5,650 nt of DNA from Candidatus Cryptobacteroides faecihippi (GCA_018066065.1 JAGHSC010000221.1:1-5650), one strand, 5' to 3'; positions 1 through 5,650 are shown, numbered from the stretch's first letter. Notes: a model not told the origin generated them from the letters alone. Numbers and translations: made by a program.

Positions 1-2030
1 GTTCTCGGAATAGGTGTCGCTGTAAGGGTCAGCGTGTCGACGGCAGCCTTCAGCTGTCTCAGCTTTTCCTTTGCCGAGACACCGAACTTCTGCTCCTCGT
101 CGATGATCAGAAGGCCAAGGTCATTGAAGTCAAATCCCTTTCCAAGGATCTTGTGAGTACCTATCACGATGTCCAGCTTGCCATCTGCAAGCCTTCCCTG
201 GATGTCCTTTATCTCCTTTGCGGTGCGAAGGCGGCTGACATAGTCGATGCTGCAAGGGAAGTCCTTGAGCCTCTGCTTGAAAGTGGTGAAATGCTGAAGC
301 GCAAGGATGGTTGTAGGGACCAGCACGGCAACCTGCTTTCCGTCAGTGACTGCCTTGAATGCCGCACGGATTGCGATCTCGGTCTTTCCGAAACCGACAT
401 CACCGCAGATAAGCCTGTCCATCGGGCTCCCGGCCTCCATGTCCTGCTTGACAGCCCTGGTCGCAGACTCCTGGTCAGGAGTGTCCTCGAACATGAATGA
501 AGACTCAAGCTCTTCCTGGAGGTAGCCGTCAGGTGAATATGCAAACCCTTCGGACGCCTTCCTCTTTGCGTAGAGTTGTATGAGTTCCTTGGCTATGTCC
601 TTGATCTTGGACTTCGCGCTCGTCTTGAGAGTCTGCCAGCTCTTCGAACCAAGCTTGTTGATCTTAGGCGGCTCACCATCCTTCGAGCGGAAGCGTGAAA
701 TCTTGTTCAGGGAATGCACGGAGACAAAGACCACATCCCCGTCCTTGTACATCAGCTTGACGACCTCATGCATCCTGCCCTTGTCATCCTTCATCCTCAC
801 GAGACCACCGAACACTCCGACACCATGGTCGATGTGCACGACATAGTCCCCGATGTTGAAGGAAGACAGGTCATTGAGGGTGAGCTGTGTACTTTTGTCC
901 ACTGTTCGGCGGATCACAACTCTCTGGAACCTGTCGAAGATCTCGTGGTCGGAGTAGCAGCAGACCTTGTCATCATTGTCAATGAAGCCGGCGTGGATGT
1001 TCTTCCCATGCACGAACTCAGGCACAAGGCCACCGTTCTGCAGAAGAATGGACTTAAGTCTCTCGATCTGAGAAAGCCTTTCACTGAATATGTACACCTT
1101 GAAGCCATGCTCCATCTTCCACCTGATGTCGGATGAGAGGATCTCGAAATTCTTGTTGAAGACAGGCTGCGGAGCGATGTTGAAAAGCACGGGATCCACA
1201 TCATCTATCCCGAGAGGAATCTGGAAGAAGACCTTCCTGAACCTTTCAGTCTCCTTGAAGAATTCCTTTTCCTTGTAGAGGTCGGAAGAATCCATCCAGA
1301 AGATGGAAGTTTCTGGAAGAAGGTCTATTATGGATGATGTCTCACCTTCATCCTGACTTGCTGCAGCGAAGTCAGGTATGATCTCGACCCGCTCATGCAC
1401 TTCCTTTGAAAGCTGGGTGTTGCAGTCGAACGAGTGGATATTCTCAACCTCATCTCCGAAGAAGGAGATTCTGTAGGGAAGGTTGTCTGAATAGGAAAAT
1501 ATGTCGATGATGGATCCTCTGATGGAGAACTGTCCAGGTGCGGAGACGAAGTCAACCCTCTCGAAGCCTTTTGAGAAAAGGTGTTCCTTCAGCTTCTCGA
1601 ATGGAATCTCGTCACCAACGGAGATGGCCAGGATGGAATCATCCATCTTTCCCGGGGATGGAACCCTTTCGGAAAGGGCTTCCGGATAGGTCACGATGAA
1701 GAGTCTCCCTGACTTTCCATCATATTCAACGATCTTTCCGAGGGCGGATGTCCTCTGGACTCCAAGTGATGACTTGTAGTTGCTTCTTTCCACTCCCTTT
1801 CCACTGTCGGGGAGGAAGAAGACAATGTCTCCCTCTGTCTGTGAATAAAGGTCGGAAGCACAGTACTCGGCACTCTCCCTGTCCGGAAGGACAACTATGT
1901 TCATCCCGCCGCTGACGGCCTGGTTCAGAACGAACCACCTTGCCGAAAGGAAGAGTCCCTTGCAGTAGGTTTCCCTTCTTTCAGCCATGCTTTCCTTGAG
2001 TTTCCCGCAGGAAGAAGTACTTATCAACAT
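1..2030 (-). CDS. mfd: Transcription-repair coupling factor Mfd (N-terminal part; 3' end outside the window)
   Basis: Mfd is a cytoplasmic ATP-dependent DNA translocase that removes stalled RNA polymerase from damaged DNA and recruits UvrA for nucleotide excision repair. I translated 676 codons; the family usually has about 1,100-1,150 residues, so the rest of the motor and the C-terminal domain lie beyond the left edge. Visible in order: a UvrB-like module around residues 160-200 (GQFSIRGSIIDIF, then FFGDEVENI); a middle domain with the Bacteroidales-like CCYSDHEIF; the RNA-polymerase-interacting CarD-like domain at about 390-450 (IGDYVVHIDHGVG); then the helicase core with Walker A GDVGFGKT at 543-550, Walker B DEEQ at 644-647 and motif III TATPIPR at the edge. 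The start is uncertain. ATG at 2030 is the first in-frame ATG and gives room for the N-terminal helix; ATG at 1988, preceded by AAGGAAA, would be 14 residues shorter. The frame stays open upstream to a TGA near position 2128 but has no ATG, GTG or TTG there. It diverges from ruvB. Identity is secure; the exact start is not. Confidence 0.95.
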   Translation of the reverse strand, partial: MLISTSSCGKLKESMAERRETYCKGLFLSARWFVLNQAVSGGMNIVVLPDRESAEYCASDLYSQTEGDIVFFLPDSGKGVERSNYKSSLGVQRTSALGKIVEYDGKSGRLFIVTYPEALSERVPSPGKMDDSILAISVGDEIPFEKLKEHLFSKGFERVDFVSAPGQFSIRGSIIDIFSYSDNLPYRISFFGDEVENIHSFDCNTQLSKEVHERVEIIPDFAAASQDEGETSSIIDLLPETSIFWMDSSDLYKEKEFFKETERFRKVFFQIPLGIDDVDPVLFNIAPQPVFNKNFEILSSDIRWKMEHGFKVYIFSERLSQIERLKSILLQNGGLVPEFVHGKNIHAGFIDNDDKVCCYSDHEIFDRFQRVVIRRTVDKSTQLTLNDLSSFNIGDYVVHIDHGVGVFGGLVRMKDDKGRMHEVVKLMYKDGDVVFVSVHSLNKISRFRSKDGEPPKINKLGSKSWQTLKTSAKSKIKDIAKELIQLYAKRKASEGFAYSPDGYLQEELESSFMFEDTPDQESATRAVKQDMEAGSPMDRLICGDVGFGKTEIAIRAAFKAVTDGKQVAVLVPTTILALQHFTTFKQRLKDFPCSIDYVSRLRTAKEIKDIQGRLADGKLDIVIGTHKILGKGFDFNDLGLLIIDEEQKFGVSAKEKLRQLKAAVDTLTLTATPIPR
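2021..2029 (+). promoter_or_regulatory. DnaA-box-like 9-mer TTATCAACA, copy 1
   Basis: Exact TTATCAACA, one base away from the consensus DnaA box TTATCCACA. It overlaps the first codons of mfd if that gene starts at 2030, and lies in the leader if mfd starts at 1988. It has the same orientation as copies 2 and 3. Confidence 0.45.
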
Positions 2031-2056
2031 CAGGTCTGTGTTATCGGTGTAAAACC

Positions 2057-2065
2057 TGTTGAAAA
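2057..2065 (-). promoter_or_regulatory. Weak opposite-strand DnaA-box-like site TTTTCAACA
   Basis: The minus strand reads TTTTCAACA, one mismatch from the TTATCAACA copies and within the W-tolerant third position of the DnaA consensus. It partly overlaps the 11-base tandem duplication. The call is weak and supported only by its neighbours. Confidence 0.2.
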
Positions 2066-2080
2066 CGTCTTGAAAACGTC
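2059..2080. repeat. Perfect tandem duplication of an 11-base unit (TTGAAAACGTC x2)
   Basis: Two adjacent identical copies of TTGAAAACGTC occupy 2059-2069 and 2070-2080. The unit is not a multiple of three, so a duplication event here would have shifted any reading frame crossing it. The repeat lies in the frame extending upstream of mfd. It could be a slippage product, or two binding half-sites about one helical turn apart. Confidence 0.85.
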
Positions 2081-2112
2081 GTCCGGGATGTAAATTGCGC
2101 GGATGCGGAACT

Positions 2113-2121
2113 TTATCAACA
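2113..2121 (+). promoter_or_regulatory. DnaA-box-like 9-mer TTATCAACA, copy 2
   Basis: Second exact TTATCAACA, 92 bases downstream of copy 1 and in the same orientation. It sits in the middle of the divergent intergenic region. Binding by DnaA is inferred only from similarity to the consensus box. Confidence 0.45.
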
Positions 2122-2200
2122 ATCTTTCAAACGCCTGCAAAAAGGTCAATCAACAGTTTTTGTACATTCTAATTCATTGACTATCTTTAACTTGACTCAG

Positions 2201-2209
2201 TTATCAACA
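2201..2209 (+). promoter_or_regulatory. DnaA-box-like 9-mer TTATCAACA, copy 3
   Basis: Third exact TTATCAACA, 88 bases after copy 2 and in the same orientation. It lies directly next to the AT-rich stretch that starts near 2217, which is the arrangement expected of a box bordering an unwinding element. Confidence 0.5.
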
Positions 2210-2216
2210 TATTGAC

Positions 2217-2275
2217 AACCTATATAACATCATCAAATCAAAAATAAAAAATCAATATATTTGTATTCACTAAAA
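2217..2275. other. AT-rich stretch; candidate DNA unwinding element and ruvB promoter region
   Basis: From about 2221 to 2272 the DNA is roughly 85% A+T by hand count, far above the flanking genes, with runs such as AAAATAAAAAATC and TATATTTG. It borders the third TTATCAACA and ends about ten bases before the ruvB ATG. It could serve as the easily melted region of an origin, or simply be promoter DNA, which is AT-rich in Bacteroidota; the two uses are not exclusive. Confidence 0.5.
2256..2263 (+). promoter_or_regulatory. Putative ruvB promoter, -7 box TATATTTG
   Basis: TATATTTG matches the Bacteroidota -7 consensus TAnnTTTG exactly. Transcription from it would begin near 2270, leaving a leader of about 15 bases before the ATG at 2285. 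No clear -33 TTG element is present about 20 bases upstream, so the promoter would have to work with a weak -33 region. This placement argues against a TTG start at 2261, which lies inside the box. Confidence 0.5.
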
Positions 2276-2284
2276 GACCGATTG

Positions 2285-3316
2285 ATGACTGAGTTCGATC
2301 CACGGAACGCAAACGTAGACAAAGATAAGGATTTGGACGGAATTATCCGACCGCAGGGCCTTGAAGATTTCACGGGCCAGAAGGAGATAGTTTCCAACCT
2401 GAATGTCTATGTGAAGGCAGCAAAGATGAGGGGCGATGCCCTTGACCATGTTCTTTTCCACGGGCCTCCTGGTCTTGGAAAGACAACCCTGGCGCACATC
2501 ATTGCCAATGAGATGGGAGTCAACATGAAGGTGACTTCCGGACCTGTGCTTGACAAGCCGGGTGACCTTGCAGGTCTGCTGACATCCCTGGAGACAGGAG
2601 ATGTGCTCTTCATCGATGAGATCCACCGTCTCTCGCCGGAAGTGGAGGAGTACCTCTATTCCGCGATGGAGGACTATGTGATCGACATCATGATCGACAA
2701 GGGTCCGGGTGCAAGGTCAGTCAGGCTTTCACTCAATCCGTTCACCCTCGTCGGGGCCACGACAAGGAGCGGTCTTCTGACAGCTCCGCTCAGGGAGCGT
2801 TTCGGAATCAACTGCGCACTTGAATATTACGACACTGCGGAGCTTGTCCGCATCGTCCGGAGAAGCTGCAGGATCCTTGGGGTGACCATCGATGACGATG
2901 CTGCGAAGGAGATTGCGCTGAGGAGCCGCGGCACGCCGCGTATCGCAAATGCTCTCCTGAGAAGGGTGCGTGACTTTGCCCAGGTCATGGGGGACGGTCA
3001 CATCGACATAAACATCTCGAGGTATGCACTTGACAAGCTGAAGATCGACAAGAGGGGACTCGACTCCATCGACAACAAGATCCTCCGGACCATCATCTCC
3101 ACCTTCAAGGGTGGTCCTGTCGGAGCGAACACGATTGCGACTGCGATCAGCGAGGATCAGGGTACCTTCGAGGAAGTCTATGAGCCTTTCCTCATCAAGG
3201 AAGGCTTCATACTGCGCACCCAGAGGGGACGCGTCGCCACGGAGCTTGCATACAAGCATCTTGGGCTTGAGAAGGAATTGGAAATGAGGAGGATAGATGA
3301 AGGCTCACTTTTTTAG
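2285..3316 (+). CDS. ruvB: Holliday junction branch migration DNA helicase RuvB
   Basis: RuvB is the hexameric AAA+ motor that, with RuvA, drives branch migration of Holliday junctions during recombinational repair before RuvC cuts them. The gene is complete at 343 residues, normal for the family. Walker A GPPGLGKT is at 60-67, Walker B DEIH at 111-114, sensor 1 GATTR at 157-161 and the arginine-finger region LRERFG at 169-174. The C-terminal winged-helix domain contains the family's GGPVGANTIA and EPFLIKEGFI blocks. The ATG at 2285 is chosen because MTEFDPRN aligns with the start of Bacteroides RuvB as I recall it. The in-frame TTG at 2261 would add eight residues but sits inside the -7 box. 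There is no Shine-Dalgarno sequence, as is common in Bacteroidota. ruvA and ruvC are not in the window. The 3' end overlaps the next gene by 20 bases. Confidence 0.98.
   Translation: MTEFDPRNANVDKDKDLDGIIRPQGLEDFTGQKEIVSNLNVYVKAAKMRGDALDHVLFHGPPGLGKTTLAHIIANEMGVNMKVTSGPVLDKPGDLAGLLTSLETGDVLFIDEIHRLSPEVEEYLYSAMEDYVIDIMIDKGPGARSVRLSLNPFTLVGATTRSGLLTAPLRERFGINCALEYYDTAELVRIVRRSCRILGVTIDDDAAKEIALRSRGTPRIANALLRRVRDFAQVMGDGHIDINISRYALDKLKIDKRGLDSIDNKILRTIISTFKGGPVGANTIATAISEDQGTFEEVYEPFLIKEGFILRTQRGRVATELAYKHLGLEKELEMRRIDEGSLF
3287..3292 (+). promoter_or_regulatory. Strong Shine-Dalgarno-like AGGAGG inside the ruvB 3' end
   Basis: AGGAGG lies four bases before the ATG at 3297 and at the same time encodes two arginines near the RuvB C-terminus. 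It stands out because the ruvB and flavoprotein starts have no such sequence. It supports the ATG at 3297 and suggests re-initiation by ribosomes finishing ruvB. It could also be chance, because AGG is a favoured arginine codon here and the spacing is short. Confidence 0.45.
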
Positions 3317-4361
3317 AACATTAATTTTTTCAGTACTTCTGACTCTTTCTGCAGATGCATTCTGCTGCACTTCAGTGATCATCTCCGGAAAGGCAAGGCA
3401 GGATGGAAGGCCTGTCATGATGAAGCATCGCGACTCTGGTGAGCTGAACAGCAGGATGCAGAGGTTCGATGGCCCTGAATATTCATTCATCGGGCTTGTA
3501 AACTCTTCTTCGAAGGGTGGTGAGGTGTGGTCTGGAACCAACTCCGGCGGATTCTGCATCATGAACACAGCGACCTACGACCTCAAGGATGACGATGTGC
3601 CTGCGGAGCAGATGGACAGGGAGGGTGTACTTATGTACATTGCTCTCGGGAAATGCCTTACCGTCAATGATTTCCAGAATCTCCTCGACACTCTTCCAAG
3701 ACCTATGGGAGTCGAGGCCAACTTCGGTGTCATCGATGCTTTCGGTGGTGCTGCCTACTTCGAGGTGAACAACCACAGCTGGACAAGGTTCGATGTGGGT
3801 GATGAGCCTGGAGGCTACATGGTCGTGACTAACTTCACAAGGACTGGAAGGGTGGCTGACAGAAAGGGTGTAGACCGTTTCGAGAAGGCTTGCGGGATCA
3901 TGTCTTCCATCGATGTCGCCACTGCCGGGCATTCTGTCCTCTTCAACTCGATCAGCCGTTCCGGTGAGCCGATCATGAGGAACATCACTTCCTCTTCGAT
4001 TGTCTTCGAGGGTGTGAAGGAGGGTGAGGATCCTCTCGGGACGGTGATGTGGACGATACTTGGCTGTCCTACGGACTGCATCTACCTTCCTCTCATGGTT
4101 TCCACAAAGGACATCATTCCTTCATTCATGAAGGATGTGCCTGGTAAGGAAACTTCTCAGATTTGTGACAATGCCTTGATTATTAAGGGAATATACGGAT
4201 TCAAGCATGGATGTGAGGACGAATGTGTGGAGATCGAGAAGTCAATCGATGCCGGTTTCTCGTCTGACATGAGCCCGTTCAGATACACCCGTTTCGTGAA
4301 AAAAGCTTACAGGAAGTACTCTTCGATGTGCCGCCGCAAACTGCCGAAAGTGTCTCTATAA
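3297..4361 (+). CDS. Exported Ntn-type hydrolase of the C45 / acyl-CoA:6-APA acyltransferase-like superfamily
   Basis: The 354-residue product begins with a signal peptide: KAHFFR, then a hydrophobic core to about residue 18, then SADAFC. The mature protein should start at Cys24 (CTSVIISGKARQDGRPV), the expected N-terminal nucleophile of cysteine Ntn hydrolases. Other supporting blocks are KHRDSG at 43-48, GTNSGGFCIMNTATYDL at 80-96 and ANFGVIDAFGGAAYFEVNN at 140-158, the layout I know from carcinine hydrolase / isopenicillin-N acyltransferase-like proteins of Bacteroidales. Such enzymes cleave or exchange amide bonds; the substrate cannot be read from sequence. Location is probably periplasmic. 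The C-terminus is basic (KKAYRKY, then CRRKLPK). The ATG at 3297 is favoured because it supplies the whole signal peptide and follows AGGAGG. The gene overlaps ruvB by 20 bases and is probably co-transcribed. A bile-salt-hydrolase-like (C59) or dipeptidase-like (C69) relative is less likely but possible. Confidence 0.75.
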   Translation: MKAHFFRTLIFSVLLTLSADAFCCTSVIISGKARQDGRPVMMKHRDSGELNSRMQRFDGPEYSFIGLVNSSSKGGEVWSGTNSGGFCIMNTATYDLKDDDVPAEQMDREGVLMYIALGKCLTVNDFQNLLDTLPRPMGVEANFGVIDAFGGAAYFEVNNHSWTRFDVGDEPGGYMVVTNFTRTGRVADRKGVDRFEKACGIMSSIDVATAGHSVLFNSISRSGEPIMRNITSSSIVFEGVKEGEDPLGTVMWTILGCPTDCIYLPLMVSTKDIIPSFMKDVPGKETSQICDNALIIKGIYGFKHGCEDECVEIEKSIDAGFSSDMSPFRYTRFVKKAYRKYSSMCRRKLPKVSL

Positions 4362-4439
4362 ATTGCTTAATACAATAAATTTCACTAAAATTGCAGTCTG
4401 ATACATCTATAGATTATTAAATACAAACTCATATTAGAT
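4362..4439. other. AT-rich gap before the fumarate reductase flavoprotein gene; probable promoter region
   Basis: This 78-base gap separates the hydrolase stop from the flavoprotein start. It is AT-rich and should hold the promoter of the respiratory unit, but I see no good TAnnTTTG box; TAAATTTC at 4376-4383 matches except for the last base and has no suitable -33 partner. There is no GC-rich hairpin followed by a T run, so there is no evident intrinsic terminator for the hydrolase, and no Shine-Dalgarno sequence before the ATG at 4440. Read-through from ruvB cannot be excluded. Confidence 0.4.
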
Positions 4440-5650
4440 ATGTCCGATAAATTAATCTCAAAGATTCCGGACGGACCTTTGGCTGAAAAATGGACCAAAC
4501 GTAAGTCTGAACTTCATCTTGTCAACCCGAACAACAGAAGAAAACTGGAGATAATCGTTGTTGGAACAGGTCTCGGTGGTGCTTCCGCAGCTGCCACTCT
4601 CGGTGAACTTGGCTACAACGTTAAGGTTTTCTGCATCAGCGACTCACCTCGCCGCGCTCACTCTATCGCAGTTCAGGGTGGTATCAATGCTGCAAAGAAC
4701 TACCAGAACGACAACGATGCTGTCTACCGTCTTTTCTATGACACGATCAAGGGAGGTGACTACAGAAGCCGTGAGGCAAATGTCTATCGTCTTGCTGAAG
4801 TCAGTGCATCCATCATCGACCAGTGCGTGGCACAGGGTGTTCCTTTCGCCCGTGAATACGGCGGATATCTTGCCAACCGTTCATTCGGTGGTGTTCAGGT
4901 AAGTCGTACATTCTATGCGCGTGGACAAACCGGTCAGCAGCTCCTTCTCGGTGCTTACGCTGCACTCAACAGGCAGATCGCTGCAGGTACCGTCAAGAGC
5001 TATCCACGCTATGAGATGCTTGACCTCGTGCTCATCAAGGGTGAGGCTAAGGGTATCATCGCCCGCAACCTCGTCACCGGCACGCTCGAGAGACTCGGTG
5101 CCCACGCTGTCGTCATCGCTACCGGTGGTTACGGAAACACCTACTTCCTCTCTACCAACGCAATGAACAGCAACGGTTCCGCTGCAGTACAGTGCTACAA
5201 GAAGGGTGCTTACTTCGCAAATCCTTGCTTCGCTCAGATCCATCCTACATGTATCCCTGTCCATGGTGACCAGCAGTGCAAGCTTACCCTCATGTCAGAG
5301 TCTCTCCGTAACGACGGACGTATCTGGGTTCCTAAGAACATGGATGACGTCATGAAGCTCCGCAAGCATGAGATCAAGCCTTCACAGGTTGCAGAGGAGA
5401 ACAGAGACTACTATCTCGAGCGTCGTTACCCTGCATTCGGAAACCTCGTCCCTCGTGACGTTGCTTCCCGTGCTGCAAAGGAGAGATGCGATGCCGGCTA
5501 CGGTGAGAACGAGACCGGTCTTGCTGTCTTCCTTGACTTCTCCGATGCAATCAAGCGTCTTGGCCATCAGAGAGTTCAGGAGCGTTACGGCAACCTCTTC
5601 GACATGTATCAGAAGATCACCAACGTAAGCCCTTGGGAGGAGCCTATGAT
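4440..5650 (+). CDS. frdA: Fumarate reductase / succinate dehydrogenase flavoprotein subunit (5' part; 3' end outside the window)
   Basis: This is the catalytic FAD subunit that interconverts fumarate and succinate, bound to the iron-sulfur and cytochrome b subunits at the inner face of the cytoplasmic membrane. In gut Bacteroidales it mainly reduces fumarate to succinate as the last step of anaerobic electron transport. 403 of about 650 codons are present. The FAD-binding GTGLGG is at 42-47; RAHSIAVQGG carries the expected covalent FAD ligand His74; GQTGQQLL is at 162-169; ATGGYGNTYFLSTN is at 227-240. The active site includes HPT at 268-270 and PRDVASRA, with the likely proton-donor Arg339. 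The start MSDKLISKIPDGPLAEKW matches Bacteroides FrdA N-termini as I recall them. Arginine is written mostly CGT, unlike the AGG-rich neighbours, which suggests high expression. The usual upstream cytochrome b gene is absent. Sequence alone does not separate fumarate reductase from succinate dehydrogenase; the symbol sdhA would also fit. Confidence 0.96.
   Translation, partial: MSDKLISKIPDGPLAEKWTKRKSELHLVNPNNRRKLEIIVVGTGLGGASAAATLGELGYNVKVFCISDSPRRAHSIAVQGGINAAKNYQNDNDAVYRLFYDTIKGGDYRSREANVYRLAEVSASIIDQCVAQGVPFAREYGGYLANRSFGGVQVSRTFYARGQTGQQLLLGAYAALNRQIAAGTVKSYPRYEMLDLVLIKGEAKGIIARNLVTGTLERLGAHAVVIATGGYGNTYFLSTNAMNSNGSAAVQCYKKGAYFANPCFAQIHPTCIPVHGDQQCKLTLMSESLRNDGRIWVPKNMDDVMKLRKHEIKPSQVAEENRDYYLERRYPAFGNLVPRDVASRAAKERCDAGYGENETGLAVFLDFSDAIKRLGHQRVQERYGNLFDMYQKITNVSPWEEPM

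Larger units (their letters stand above)
2031..2284. other. Divergent mfd-ruvB intergenic region; candidate replication origin or DnaA-regulated control region
   Basis: This 254-base gap separates two divergently transcribed genes. It contains two exact copies of TTATCAACA (a third overlaps the mfd start at 2021-2029), a degenerate opposite-strand copy, an 11-base tandem duplication and a very AT-rich stretch next to ruvB. TTATCAACA differs at one position from the bacterial DnaA box TTATCCACA. Clustered DnaA boxes beside an AT-rich unwinding element are the usual parts of oriC, and origins outside the dnaA locus are common in Bacteroidota. Calling it an origin is inference. The alternatives are a DnaA-responsive promoter region or the operator of an unknown regulator. 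No dnaA or dnaN gene is in view, and no convincing protein-coding gene lies within the gap. Confidence 0.4.

Noticed and set aside
153..1689. Several plus-strand open frames of 60-140 codons opposite mfd, including 153-500 and 714-1136.
   Set aside because: They lie antisense to a continuous, motif-rich Mfd reading frame and show no recognisable domains; codon bias on the real strand explains them.
2239..2246. A minus-strand TATTTTTG matching the TAnnTTTG promoter box.
   Set aside because: It is over 200 bases from the mfd start with no -33 partner, and such matches are expected by chance in a tract this AT-rich.
2729..3259. A 176-codon minus-strand open frame inside ruvB.
   Set aside because: It is fully antisense to well-conserved RuvB sequence and has no recognisable motifs, so it is a shadow of ruvB codon use.
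3483..3932. A 149-codon minus-strand open frame inside the hydrolase gene.
   Set aside because: It is antisense to the conserved Ntn hydrolase core and its translation looks like no known family.
4360..4394. Direct repeat of AAATTGC at 4360-4366 and 4388-4394.
   Set aside because: Seven bases in AT-rich DNA is too short to separate from chance.
4355..4400. Possible intrinsic terminator after the hydrolase gene.
   Set aside because: I found no stable GC-rich inverted repeat followed by a T run.
4558..5628. Open frames on both strands within frdA.
   Set aside because: The frame starting at 4440 encodes an uninterrupted flavoprotein with all expected motifs; the others are frame shadows.
1..5650. 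Anti-phage system, CRISPR array, mobile element, tRNA or riboswitch.
   Set aside because: I saw no spaced repeats, transposase or integrase motifs, tRNA-like folds or defence domains; all four genes belong to known families.

Overview
The window looks like ordinary chromosomal DNA of a member of the phylum Bacteroidota, most likely order Bacteroidales. This rests on my memory of family sequences, not on a search. The Mfd, RuvB and fumarate reductase proteins all read like the Bacteroidales versions, for example CCYSDHEIF and IDEEQKFGV in Mfd, FTLVGATTRSG in RuvB, and an almost family-identical SESLRNDGRIWVPK block in the flavoprotein. Most starts lack a Shine-Dalgarno sequence, and an exact Bacteroidota-type -7 box (TAnnTTTG) lies just upstream of ruvB.

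Layout. Positions 1-2030 (minus strand) hold the N-terminal 676 codons of mfd, the transcription-repair coupling factor; its 3' end lies beyond the left edge. Positions 2031-2284 are a divergent intergenic region with a very AT-rich stretch and three exact copies of the 9-mer TTATCAACA, one of them overlapping the mfd start. Positions 2285-3316 (plus) are ruvB, complete. Positions 3297-4361 (plus) are a secreted Ntn-type hydrolase of the C45 / penicillin-acyltransferase-like superfamily, starting 20 bases inside the end of ruvB. Positions 4362-4439 are a short AT-rich gap. Positions 4440-5650 (plus) hold the first 403 codons of the flavoprotein subunit of fumarate reductase/succinate dehydrogenase (frdA/sdhA), cut by the right edge.

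How the genes relate. Mfd and RuvB are both DNA-repair motors transcribed away from a shared control region, but act in different pathways (transcription-coupled excision repair; Holliday junction branch migration). The exported hydrolase is translationally linked to ruvB by the overlap, with no obvious functional link. The flavoprotein begins a separate, probably highly expressed, anaerobic respiration unit. Its usual upstream partner, the cytochrome b subunit, is not in front of it.

The most interesting region is the mfd-ruvB intergenic region. Repeated DnaA-box-like 9-mers, an AT-rich block and divergent flanking genes make it a candidate replication origin or a DnaA-regulated control region, but this is unproven. 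I found no mobile element, CRISPR array, RNA gene, anti-phage system or clearly new multi-gene system.
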